Source: Trichobilharzia regenti (lineage: Eukaryota; Platyhelminthes; Trematoda; Strigeidida; Schistosomatidae). Taken from it: a stretch of 64,000 bases of DNA. Under the pieces are notes generated by a model. It was not told where the DNA came from. It did no database searches and saw only the letters and a list, made by a program, of their open reading frames with translations. Of this stretch, positions 33,285-41,689 are shown one piece after another (positions within the stretch are counted from its first letter, which is position 1; each line of letters starts with the position of its first letter). The stretch lies in the NCBI GenBank assembly GCA_944472135.2, contig OX235270.1, forward strand, positions 116,389,842-116,453,841. Reading direction: 5' to 3'. The translations under genes and the position numbers were made by a program.

Positions 33285-33523
33285 GAGAAGGGTTGTAGGC
33301 GTACTGCTGTAAGTCCTACAGTTCTTCAAGGGTAGCTCCTCAAGCCAGAATCCACCATTTTGATGTGCTGATTGTACATAAGTTTGGGTTAAATAATTGT
33401 GTGAGTTCCAATTATTGTAATTGTTGGTTAATCTTGTTTGTGTCCGGACATTCCACAAATTACAATCGTCAGCGTGAGAAGGGTTGCAGGCGTACTGGTG
33501 TAAGCCCTACGATTCTTCAAAGG
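33285..33523 (+). repeat. Pair of 48 bp direct repeats in the BEL 3' region
   Basis: gagaagggttgtaggcg at 33,285 recurs as gagaagggttgcaggcg at 33,476. The similarity covers about 48 bases (33,285-33,332 and 33,476-33,523), at about 90 percent identity, spaced 191 bases. The same pair exists in the inverted arm. Confidence 0.7.
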
Positions 33524-34231
33524 AATTCCATCGAGACACGATCTGCGAGTTTGTGTGTACTGTTTGTATATACGTGCGGTGTGTCATATCAATTGGTTGT
33601 GTTTTGGATTAATTGTGTTTACTCGTCGTTTTCGTACCTTGTTTTTATTGCATAATTTTGTTAAATTTTTCGTCGTGATTACTTCTGAAGTTGTTTCGAG
33701 TCTTCTACATCCGTGAATGAATTGATTGATGTTAGAGACAGCAGATGGGTCGTATACGCCGTGGAGACTAGGCTAGTGCTGAGAATGACATGCACACGGA
33801 GATAATGATGAGCTGTGGTCCCACACGCCGGGGAGAAAGAGTGTAAACGACTGAGGCTCGCATACGTCACCGTTACTAGAATTGAGGCAGAATGAGTGAC
33901 AAGCGACTGCAGTGGTAATTGGTAGTGAGTAGATAAGAGGATGTGCGTGGAGTATCATGAGGTGTTGCTATGGTCACGTCGCATTCTGCAAGAGTCATTC
34001 TAGCAAGTGGCGATTGTGTTGCAAGATGTCAAGAGGATGCCTTTGACTGGAAGGCGCAGGTCGTCATTGATGTGTGAGATTGTGCTGTGGCTATGCTTGT
34101 GGTGTGTTGGCTTTCCTGTTTGTTTTCCATTTCAGCTCTGTCCGTGTGACCCAGGTTCTCGCGATGGCATCCAAGTCAACGTGTAGTGGTCGTGATGGGA
34201 AAAAGGGATGGACCCGTTGTTTGCCGGTCAG

Positions 34232-34597
34232 TGTCAATGTAGATGAAGATTGAACGATCAATTCACGGTTGTTTGCCAAAAACCCAACTCTCTACTTTTC
34301 GCAGGAGTCATTAATACGACAGTCATCGTCTCATCGTTCGCTTCTCGGTGGAAGATAGAAAACTGTCAGAAGTATTATCGTGATTCATTGTTACAACATT
34401 TATTCTTAGACCTTGTGTGTAATAACCTTATTGTCGGTGACATATCGGCATAAGAATAAAGGATTCTCGAGTCGTCAATCTGTGTTCTGGTTTTACGCGT
34501 TGGTTATCACAAATTGTTTCTGAAAGTCTTCTCGGGACAGCGTGAGGTCCAGCGTGGTAAGAGCTGGACATTGACAGTTTCTCAGAGCTGGCTGACA
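34232..34597 (+). repeat. BEL-type LTR F (3' LTR)
   Basis: 366 bp, with ends tgtcaatg and gctgaca. The polyadenylation signal aataaa is at 34,455-34,460, followed by ggattctcgagtcg. Its inverted counterpart is LTR C. Confidence 0.8.
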
Positions 34598-34972
34598 GAC
34601 TGTCTCGGGGCAATCATCACAAACACTTGCTTTTCCTGTATGCCTTGGTCACACTGTCAGTGACCGGCTACCGTAGTTTGTCTGTTGACAGTCGTCTATT
34701 CATAATTCTATAATCCCGCATATATACCCTCGTAAAAATTAGCGGAATTCGGACACTCGTCTATTATTAGTCAGTTATTCCGAGATATTTCCGATCAGTA
34801 GAGTCATTTGAAGTAGTTCATGAGAAAACTAGGTTATGTATCAGAGTGGAGTGAGTTATATAATATCTGGGGTTCACCTGCTTTTAGGGAATTTTTCAAA
34901 GTTTCACGTATAATATATTGCATATGATGTATAATATTTACACGTAAGACATAAGACTGCTGGAGTAGAATC
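34598..34972. other. Unique spacer between BEL LTR and Gypsy LTR
   Basis: 375 bases without coding capacity. They are duplicated in inverted form at about 18,804-19,178. Because they are neither LTR, they show that the duplication copied flanking DNA as well as elements. Confidence 0.6.
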
Positions 34973-35274
34973 TGTAGCGGTAAATAATTCCCAAAAATTA
35001 TTGACCACAGCAATCACTCACCATTGGATGCTGACCACCACTGTTTAAGTCGACTTGTTTAGCTGAAGGCTTCCGGTCAAGAATCCCCGCCATTCGGTAC
35101 CCCGTCGTGTCACGTGCACGATCACTAGCCAGCTAAGCGTTCGTCTGAAGGCTTGTTTTGGTCCCGAAATATAACAGGTAGTTTGGACGATCAAATATTG
35201 GCTTTTGCTTTGTCTTTGGTACGCGAGAATAATTAGTTAGAAGTTCTGAACAAGATATCCGTCAACCTCTAAAC
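34973..35274 (+). repeat. Gypsy 5' LTR
   Basis: About 302 bp, starting tgtagcggtaaataatt and ending just before tggtgagccc. It is nearly identical to 39,784-40,086, differing by three substitutions or so and a few single-base gaps near its end. Confidence 0.85.
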
Positions 35275-35291
35275 TGGTGAGCCCAACCGCG
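35275..35291 (+). promoter_or_regulatory. Primer-binding site (tRNA-Trp-like)
   Basis: tggtgagcccaac immediately after the 5' LTR is close to the complement of the 3' end of tRNA-Trp (tggtgaccccgac). CsRn1-type elements are known to use tRNA-Trp. Confidence 0.6.
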
Positions 35292-35341
35292 AACTTCATC
35301 CACGATAAATCCGCAGATAACCCCGGTGAGTTCGTTCCATT

Positions 35342-36214
35342 TTGTATTTGTTCTTGTACCATATATTATTCGACATAATTTTCGTCATGAGTGATCTTAG
35401 TCCCAAGGTCATTCGTATCCGCTCAACTCCTAAAACCATTCAGCTCGTACCATACTGGCCAGATAATGCTGAAACGTGGTTTCTGCTAGCTGAAGCAGAT
35501 TTTTGTGAGCATGGGATAACCGATCAACGTTCACAGTTACTTGCAGTTATTCACGCCCTACCGCGGGAATTCAGCAAGTACGTAACATCACAGATGTTCA
35601 GTCCCGAGGTAAGTAACTCGTACGAGTTGCTCAAAGCATCCCTCCTCAGGAGAAACGTTCTCACGGACCGACAACGTCTAGATGAATTATTTCGTAACAT
35701 CGAGTTAGGAGATCAGTCAGCCGTGAGCATGCTGACAAGAATGAGAGAAGTTATTGGCCAAAGTCAGTTCGACGAAGGACTATTTAGAGAACTCTTCTTA
35801 TCCAAGCTGCCACAGTCTGTACAGACCGTACTTGTGACACTTCAGGGTACTGTAATAGAGGACTTAGCTATTACTGCAGATAGGATTCTAGAAATAACTA
35901 AACGGTCAGTTCCCGAAATATGCTCGATGACTAAGCAGACTTCGAGTAAGGATCCTGCAATGATAGAGTTATGCAACTCCATCCAGCAGATGTTTAGGTC
36001 AAACATGCCTTCTAACTCCTCCGACCGTCGTCCTAAATCTCCTCAACGCAGGAACTCACGTGGTCGATCTAAGTCCAAACCACGTTCACTGAAAAACCCT
36101 GACTGGTGCTGGTACCACAACACCTATGGCCAAGAAGCGAAGTGTTGCCGTAAGCCTTGTAACTTCGGAAATGTCTCAAAGTCTGTGGGAAACTATCCCG
36201 CCGGCACGCGTTAG
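35342..36214 (+). CDS. gag: Gypsy (CsRn1-type) Gag protein
   Basis: The frame is open for 290 codons; the likely start is the first ATG at 35,342, with another at 35,387 (MSDLSPK) that fits most Gag starts better. The capsid-like part runs from VPYWPDNAETWFLLAEADF through LLRRNVLTDRQRLDEL to about residue 180. A basic, serine/arginine-rich region follows (about 222-252). The nucleic-acid-binding zinc motif is C256-x2-H259-x8-C268-x4-C273, the CHCC type typical of CsRn1 instead of the usual CCHC. The frame then closes just before the protease, which lies in another frame. The first 75 codons are duplicated on the minus strand at 18,206-18,432. Confidence 0.8.
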   Translation: MYLFLYHILFDIIFVMSDLSPKVIRIRSTPKTIQLVPYWPDNAETWFLLAEADFCEHGITDQRSQLLAVIHALPREFSKYVTSQMFSPEVSNSYELLKASLLRRNVLTDRQRLDELFRNIELGDQSAVSMLTRMREVIGQSQFDEGLFRELFLSKLPQSVQTVLVTLQGTVIEDLAITADRILEITKRSVPEICSMTKQTSSKDPAMIELCNSIQQMFRSNMPSNSSDRRPKSPQRRNSRGRSKSKPRSLKNPDWCWYHNTYGQEAKCCRKPCNFGNVSKSVGNYPAGTR

Positions 36215-36639
36215 CGGCAACCGTCGCCGGTGGCACTAGCCGCCTACTTTACATCCATGATGTGATAAGCCAGACTCGATACTTAGTCGACACAGGCGCC
36301 GAAGTCAGCGTCCTTCCTGCTACAGCAGCAGATCGACAGAAGGAACCTACCTTCAACTTACAGGCTGCAAATGGAAAACCAATCGCAACCTTTGGTAGGA
36401 AATACGTCTATCTGAACGTAGGTTTACGCAAACCTATTCGATGGATTTTCCTTCTCGCTGACGTTACAATGCCCATCATTGGCACGGACCTACTTAATCA
36501 TCATGATTTACTCGTAGACGTCCGCCGAAAACGACTGATTGACAATACTACTAGTCTGTCTATCAAAGGCATCAGCTACATAGGCCCTAGTCTGTCACCC
36601 GTTAAGATAAAGGCAATTCTTGATTTCAACCTATGTTGA
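36215..36639 (+). pseudogene. Gypsy aspartic protease
   Basis: The domain lies in a different frame from gag, starting around 36,211 (LAATVAGGTSRLLYIHDV). The catalytic motif is VDTGAEVSVLP, and the flap and C-terminal motif are IIGTDLLNHHDLLVD. The gag-to-protease shift may be natural. The frame is lost again near 36,625, where reverse transcriptase coding moves to another frame, so the polyprotein would be cut short. Confidence 0.75.
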
Positions 36640-37381
36640 CAAGTATCCGGAACTTAACTGCCCGTCGAACGACCTACCGTGCATAACCAGCAATGTTATG
36701 CACCACATCATTACCACAGGACAACCTGTGACATCTAAAGCACGACGATTAGCTCCTGACAAACTGAGAATCGCCAGGAATGAATTTGACCATATGCTTA
36801 CCCTTGGCATCATTCGACCTTCGAATAGCCCATGGGCATCCCCACTTCATATGGTTCCGAAAAAGGATAGCAATGATTGGCGACCCACCGGTGATTACCG
36901 GCGAGTGAATGCCAAAACAACCCCTGATTGCTACCCGTTGCCTCATATACACGACTTGACGGCAACCTTATCCGGCGCGACTATATTCTCCAAAATCGAC
37001 TTGGTTAAAGCGTATAACCAAATCCCGATGGCAACAGAAGATATCCCGAAAACGGCTATCATTACGCCTTTCGGACTTTTTGAATTTCTACGTATGCCAT
37101 TCGGTCTCCGGAATGCAGCCCAAACATTCCAACGCTTCATTGACGAAGTATTTCGCGGTCTCGACTTTGTATACGCATACTTAGACGACTGCCTCATTGC
37201 CAGTCCAGACAAGGAAACTCACCTTAGGCACTTGGACTTGGCATTTGAAGGTTACGCCAACATGGTGTTACCATTAATATTCAAAAGTGTCAAATCGGTG
37301 TTGACTCACTCGACTTCCTGGGTCACACTATTGACTGCAAGGGCATTCGCCCACTGGCTACTAAGGTCGAGGCTATACTGA
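36620..37381 (+). pseudogene. Gypsy reverse transcriptase
   Basis: It contains all the classic motifs: [20 protein letters not shown] (fingers), [26 protein letters not shown] (motif A aspartate), [21 protein letters not shown] (motif B) and the catalytic YLDD at residues 187-190 (37,178-37,189). A one-base loss near 37,249 shifts the frame; the thumb and connection continue in the next frame through the motif [14 protein letters not shown] has Thr where most family members have Cys. Catalytic residues are intact. Confidence 0.8.
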
Positions 37382-37944
37382 ACTTTCCAGAGCCACAGAC
37401 GGTGAAAAGTCTCCGCACTTTTAACGGCTTAGTAAGTTATTATCGACGCTTTATTCCCAACTGTGCCTCTTTGATTCAGCCATTGACAGACCTCCTTCGA
37501 GGGAATAACAAGTCCATAGAACTTGACGCGTCTGCTCGAAATGCTTTTACCCAGATTAAAAAAGCTATTGCGAATGCCACACTTCTGATGTATCAGGATC
37601 CAACGGCACCGTTAAGTATCTCGGTTGATGCATCAAACACTGCAATCGGCGCAGTTCTACAACAGCTAGTTGACAAAGAGTGGCAACCACTCGCCTTTTT
37701 CTCCAGGCGCCTTCAATTAGCTGAAACGAAGTACAGCACATTCGGCAGAGAACTTCTGGCTATGTACTGTGCTATACGACATTTTAGACATTCGGTAGAG
37801 GGTCGTGAATTCATAATTTTTACTGATCACAAACCTCTGACGTACTCTCTGAACTCACCTTCAGATAAGTATTCACCCAGGGAATCACGACAACTGGATT
37901 ACGTTCACAGTTTACATCAGATATTCGCCATGTATCCGGAGTAA
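37250..37944 (+). pseudogene. Gypsy RT connection and RNase H
   Basis: The connection ends in KSLRTFNGLVSYYRRFIPN. RNase H shows SVDASNTAIGAVLQQ (first catalytic aspartate), FSRRLQLAETKYSTFGRELLAMYCAIRHFRH (glutamate) and FIIFTDHKPLTYSL (next aspartate). A one-base loss near 37,908 shifts the frame just before the link to integrase (VADALSRV). Confidence 0.8.
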
Positions 37945-37952
37945 ACAACACT

Positions 37953-39131
37953 GTGGCAGATGCCTTGTCGCGCGTTTGTTCCCTCACCCAAATCGACGGC
38001 ATAGACCTTGTAAAACTGGCTCGTCTTCAAAAAGAAGATACCGAGCTTCAACATGAGTTGTCGAAAACAACTCTACAATTAGCTGAGAAACCCTTAGGTA
38101 TGGGAAGAGATACTATTCTATGCGACATTTCCACGAGTACTCCTCGCCCCATCGTGCCTAAAAGTTATCGCCGTAACGTCTTCAATACGTTGCATGGCTT
38201 ATCTCACCCAGGTATTCGAACTACTGTCAAGCTCGTAACTAGTCGGTTTTGTTGGCCTGGCATTAATAAAGAAGTAAGGGAATGGGCACACACGTGCTTA
38301 GCTTGTCAAAAGTGCAAGGTGATAAGACACACCAAAAGCCCACTTGGCACCTTTCTTCTCCCTGACGCTCGTTTTGAACACGTCCATATAGATTTGGTTG
38401 GACCCCTTCCTGAATCCCATGGATGCTCCTATATTTTAACTTGCATCGATCGATTCACACGATGGCCGGAAGCAGTACCCATCAAGGACGTATCTGCTGA
38501 AACAGTCGCACGCGTCTTCGTAGAAAGATGGATCGCTAACTTTGGATGCCCATCTTCCATAACAACTGATCGCGGGCGGCAATTCGAAAGTGGCTTATTC
38601 TTCGCCCTGACTAAAATCATAGGTTGCATGCGTTTTCGAACAACAGCCTACCATCCTCAAGCTAATGGTATGGTAGAACGTCTACACAGACAGCTGAAAG
38701 CTGGTCTGTCAGCTGCAAACAACACCCATTGGACTGAATCCCTTCCGTTAGTTCTCCTAGGGATACGAAACGCCTTGAAAACCGATGCTGGTTGTACTAG
38801 CGCCGAGCTAGTATATGGCACGACACTGCGACTGCCTGGTGAATTTGTTTCTCCCTCGAGCTTCCCACCAGTGGTAGATCACGCTTCATACGTCAGCAGG
38901 CTTACAAACGCAATGCGTTCAGTTAAACCTGCTCCCCTTCGTCCACAGTCCATTGATGTTTTCGTTCATCCGTGTTTAAAAACTTCTTCACATGTATATG
39001 TTCGTCGCGACTCTGTGCGCAGACCTCTGGAACCTCCATACGACGGACCTTATAAAATAATTAAACGTTCGGATAAATTCTTTGTCTTGGACAAAAAGGC
39101 CGCGAGGACACCGTCAGCATTGACCGTCTGA
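37953..39131 (+). CDS. Gypsy integrase
   Basis: Starts in the pol link (MADALSRV). The N-terminal zinc domain is H81-x3-H85-x29-C115-x2-C118. The catalytic core has D147 (HIDLVG), D206 (TTDRGRQF) and E242 (GMVERLH), the D-x58-D-x35-E arrangement of retroelement integrases. The C-terminal part has [17 protein letters not shown], a GPF/Y-like module. A one-base loss in a G run near 39,108 ends the frame at ALTV; the natural tail continues in the frame that contains 39,143-39,385. The core domains are intact, but the protein is made only as part of the broken polyprotein. Confidence 0.8.
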   Translation: MADALSRVCSLTQIDGIDLVKLARLQKEDTELQHELSKTTLQLAEKPLGMGRDTILCDISTSTPRPIVPKSYRRNVFNTLHGLSHPGIRTTVKLVTSRFCWPGINKEVREWAHTCLACQKCKVIRHTKSPLGTFLLPDARFEHVHIDLVGPLPESHGCSYILTCIDRFTRWPEAVPIKDVSAETVARVFVERWIANFGCPSSITTDRGRQFESGLFFALTKIIGCMRFRTTAYHPQANGMVERLHRQLKAGLSAANNTHWTESLPLVLLGIRNALKTDAGCTSAELVYGTTLRLPGEFVSPSSFPPVVDHASYVSRLTNAMRSVKPAPLRPQSIDVFVHPCLKTSSHVYVRRDSVRRPLEPPYDGPYKIIKRSDKFFVLDKKAARTPSALTV

Positions 39132-39385
39132 AACTGGGTTACTTGGAGGGTAATCCTATTAGCATAGAGCTCAACGTACCCCATAATCCAGGAGTAACCG
39201 AAGATCGTTTAGACCTAGATGAAGTCACTACCACAGTGACAGCTACCGAATCTTCTGTTGAGTCTCCTAAGAAAACCCGTTCTGGACGCACCGTAAAATT
39301 CCCAGAATATCTGTACACCTATATGACACAACGAAGTCGTGTGATTCACGCAACTCATCCGTTTGTGGTACTAACTATTTTTTAG
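39108..39385 (+). pseudogene. Gypsy polyprotein C-terminal tail
   Basis: This frame continues integrase after the shift ([11 protein letters not shown]). It is acidic and Thr-rich and ends with KTRSGRTVKFPEYLYTYM, a motif found near the end of many Gypsy polyproteins, then a stop at 39,383. Confidence 0.65.
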
Positions 39386-39766
39386 ACGTATCAATTTTTT
39401 TTATGCAGTATCACTAAACACAACTAAATTTTTTTTTGGTGTTCTGAACTTAGCATTATTTTACTGTGTAGTAAATGCACATCATTTTTTTAAACAAAAA
39501 AAAGCTGATTGGGTACATTTTCCTCGACATGGTTCTTAGCGTTCTTGTTTTCTTTTCCAGGTGCGACGGGCACTGGACAGGGAACAAACGAAGCATGGGA
39601 TCCAACGAACAACTTCCAGAAAGCCATGTACAAACACCCTATTAGCATAGACAGACAAACCAGTAGGCACCCCACCAAGCCTCTCGGAAGACTTTTTTCA
39701 CCCGAAAGGGAACCATCGAGTTTTTCTACTTCCGACTGGTTCTGTCTTAGATTCCTCACCAACCCA
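39386..39766 (+). other. Gypsy 3' internal noncoding region
   Basis: T-rich and A-rich runs lie at 39,395-39,507. An open frame of 90 codons (39,509-39,781) runs up to the 3' LTR, but I recognise no domain in it. Confidence 0.4.
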
Positions 39767-39783
39767 CTAGGGAGGGAGTGAGC
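39767..39783 (+). promoter_or_regulatory. Polypurine tract
   Basis: agggagggagtgagc directly precedes the 3' LTR. A purine run here primes plus-strand DNA synthesis in LTR retrotransposons. Confidence 0.7.
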
Positions 39784-40086
39784 TGTAGCGGTAAATAATT
39801 CCCAAAAATTATTGACCACAGCAATCACTCACCATTGGATGCTGACCACCACTGTTTAAGTCGATTTGTTTAGCTGAAGGCTTCCGGTCAAGAATCCCCG
39901 CCATTCGGTACCCCGTCGTGTCACGTGCACGATCACTAGCCAGCTAAGCGTTCGTCTGAAGGCTTGTTTTGGTCCCGAAATATAACAGGTAGTTTGGACG
40001 ATCAAATATTGGCTTTTGCTTTGTCTTTGGTACGCGAGAATAGATTAGTTAGAAGTTCCTGAACAAGATATCCGCCAACCCCTAAA
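39784..40086 (+). repeat. Gypsy 3' LTR
   Basis: Starts tgtagcggtaaataatt and ends about cccctaaaa. It is about 98 percent identical to the 5' LTR by eye. Confidence 0.85.
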
Positions 40087-40533
40087 ATTACACTCATCAT
40101 GCTATAAATTACTGGAAACACTACGAAAAACTGTTGGGAAAATCATAATAAAAGATTGTGGTATACGCTGTGTAAGATAATTTGTTTGAACGGCAAAATG
40201 CTGAGCTCATCACTCACTGCAGAATTTCACGCTAGAAGTCTGACACTGCTTATTTTGACTGCAGTGTCAAATAAATACAAATCATATAAAGGATGAGAGA
40301 AAATCAAAACACTCGTCTTACAGAGATACACATGGCACTGAAAGCTACGAAACCTAGTTTATTACAGACTGTATTAGTGTGGCATTAGAATAAATAGTTT
40401 TTAACACTTTTTGAGCAATTACATATGTCTGTCACAGCCGCCTAAATAAAATAGATGCATGGTAGTAAGTGGGGCCTGACAATCTTCATCCAAAGTTTCT
40501 CAACGAGATATCAGGTCATAGAGCCAACCCACT
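40087..40533. other. Gene-free stretch
   Basis: No coding sequence or repeat recognised. Confidence 0.35.
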
Positions 40534-40720
40534 GTGCGTCGGTAGCGCAGTGGTTAGGACTGTCGTCGACCATGTACATGGTCCGGAGTTTGATCTCCTG
40601 CCGACACAAGCCTGATGTCAATGGTCGGTGTTAAAAATTTGGCTCCCGATATCACATGCTGAAAATCCCATACTTCCACCAAATAGTACTGCGTGGAATC
40701 AAGCTATAATCATAAAAATC
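40534..40720 (+). mobile_element. tRNA-derived SINE, copy 2
   Basis: The head gtgcgtcggtagcgcagtgg holds the A box; the B box (gagtttgatctcc) is decayed. The body matches the copy at 27,105 (aaaatttggct, then catgctgaaaatcccatac). It abuts LINE coding sequence on the right. Confidence 0.6.
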
Positions 40721-40724
40721 TTCA

Positions 40725-41515
40725 ATTGGACTCTCCTAAATGGAGAGTTACCGCACGACTGGAAAGACGCCATCCACAAAGTAAGATCAATACAATGTTC
40801 TCCTAACTACAGGCCTATTAGTCTCACCAGCACCTTGATCAAGACACTGGAAAGAATCATCAAGAAAGCTATTTTGGAATATTCACCAAAAGCGACTTGT
40901 TATCCAAAGCACGGAAAGGCTTTCAAGGAAACATCTCATGCTTCTCGACCCTTTTTACGATAAAAAAAGATCAGTCAAGTCAAGAGACCACAGAAGACCC
41001 GTCGACATCGACATAGGAAGCCTAGTAAACTGGAATAAAGAATTCCTCATATGCAGGAGACAGATATTTAGGATCAACCCAGAACTCTCCTCCAGAGCAG
41101 CAGCACGTGGTGGAGTGCTACGAAGCACGGCACTCGGGCTCTCTTATTTATTTTCCACATCACTGAGTTATCTGATTCCTCGATGGTGCCATACGCAGAA
41201 GATTTAAAAGTTCGGCGAGCCAAATGTTGACAATGATACCTTCACTTTGCACAGAGACCTCAAAACGTTGTTATAGTGGCTCATATAATTGACTACGGCC
41301 CTGATTTGCTCGCTCTTTTCCTTCCTACGAAGTCGGAACACCTTAGAGGACATAGAAGAAGAGTTCGAAAGCCAAGGAGAAGCATATGCTCCTCTGGTTC
41401 CGATATCGAGTCATAAACTCTTGGAACAAACTCCCAGAAGAAGTGGTGTCTGCAACCTCAACCGATTCATTCAAGAGCGGTTTGAACAAGCAGAGGAATT
41501 TATTTGAAATGGATT
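40725..41515 (+). pseudogene. LINE reverse transcriptase remnant with large deletions
   Basis: GELPHDWKDAIHKVRS and NYRPISLTSTLIKTLERIIKKAI belong to the fingers of a CR1-like reverse transcriptase. The palm is scrambled: ARGGVLRSTALGL may be motif B, and a VPYAEDLKV-like stretch lies in a third frame at about 41,186. The end (RYRVINSWNKLPEEVVSATSTDSFKSGL, about 41,400-41,500) is the LINE C-terminus. The last codons lie only about 90 bases before the start codon of the host gene to the right. Confidence 0.65.
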
Positions 41516-41599
41516 GACGTAGTTATGAGGCCTTCTACACTCAATGAAAAAAATCTGAATCTGGAAATCTTGTTTTAATGATTCAATTGGTCTCAGTGA
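41516..41599 (+). promoter_or_regulatory. Short gap between LINE tail and CREB3L start (5' UTR or promoter)
   Basis: About 85 bases separate the LINE remnant from the first in-frame ATG of the transcription-factor gene. There is no obvious TATA box. A stop codon (tga at 41,597-41,599) directly precedes the ATG, so the coding frame cannot extend upstream without an intron. Confidence 0.35.
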
Positions 41600-41689
41600 A
41601 TGCCAGTAGCACTTTCGAGTAATAACGAAACCATGGCCGGCGAGCTGATGCTTGGAGACTTCTTTCCAGATTTCGCTACTAACGATTTT
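41600..41689 (+). CDS. CREB3L: CREB3L exon 1
   Basis: The ATG at 41,600 follows an in-frame stop; a second in-frame ATG at 41,633 gives [14 protein letters not shown] and is in better context (accATGg). The exon ends before gtaggt, phase 0. The encoded segment is acidic and hydrophobic, as at the N-terminus of OASIS-type activators. Confidence 0.6.

Larger units (their letters stand above)
27330..34597 (+). mobile_element. BEL/Pao-derived element, plus strand, with three nested insertions
   Basis: LTR E (27,330-27,687) and LTR F (34,232-34,597) lie in the same orientation and enclose a gag gene and a short pol remnant. The internal sequence is interrupted by RTE-like DNA (about 28,437-29,822), by a minus-strand LINE (about 30,416-32,210) and by a short ATT-tailed element (about 32,893-33,180). 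Comparison with the minus-strand relative shows that the pieces join in order once these are removed. There is no reverse transcriptase or integrase of its own. Confidence 0.7.
33246..35568 (+). repeat. Inverted duplication arm, right
   Basis: Near-identical reverse complement of 18,206-20,530. To the left of 33,246 the two BEL copies still align but at clearly lower identity, so the high-identity tract has a sharp left edge. To the right it ends abruptly inside Gypsy gag at about 35,568. Confidence 0.85.
34973..40086 (+). mobile_element. Near-complete Gypsy/CsRn1-type LTR retrotransposon
   Basis: Domain order is LTR, primer site, gag, protease, reverse transcriptase, RNase H, integrase, polypurine tract, LTR. 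The gag zinc motif is CHCC, which marks the CsRn1 branch described from trematodes. The two LTRs differ at only a handful of positions. The pol frame is nevertheless broken by about four one-base losses. No clear target-site duplication was found outside the LTRs. Confidence 0.9.

Noticed and set aside
39509..39781. An extra Gypsy gene (env-like) before the 3' LTR
   Set aside because: 90 codons, no signal peptide, no membrane segment of note and no motif.
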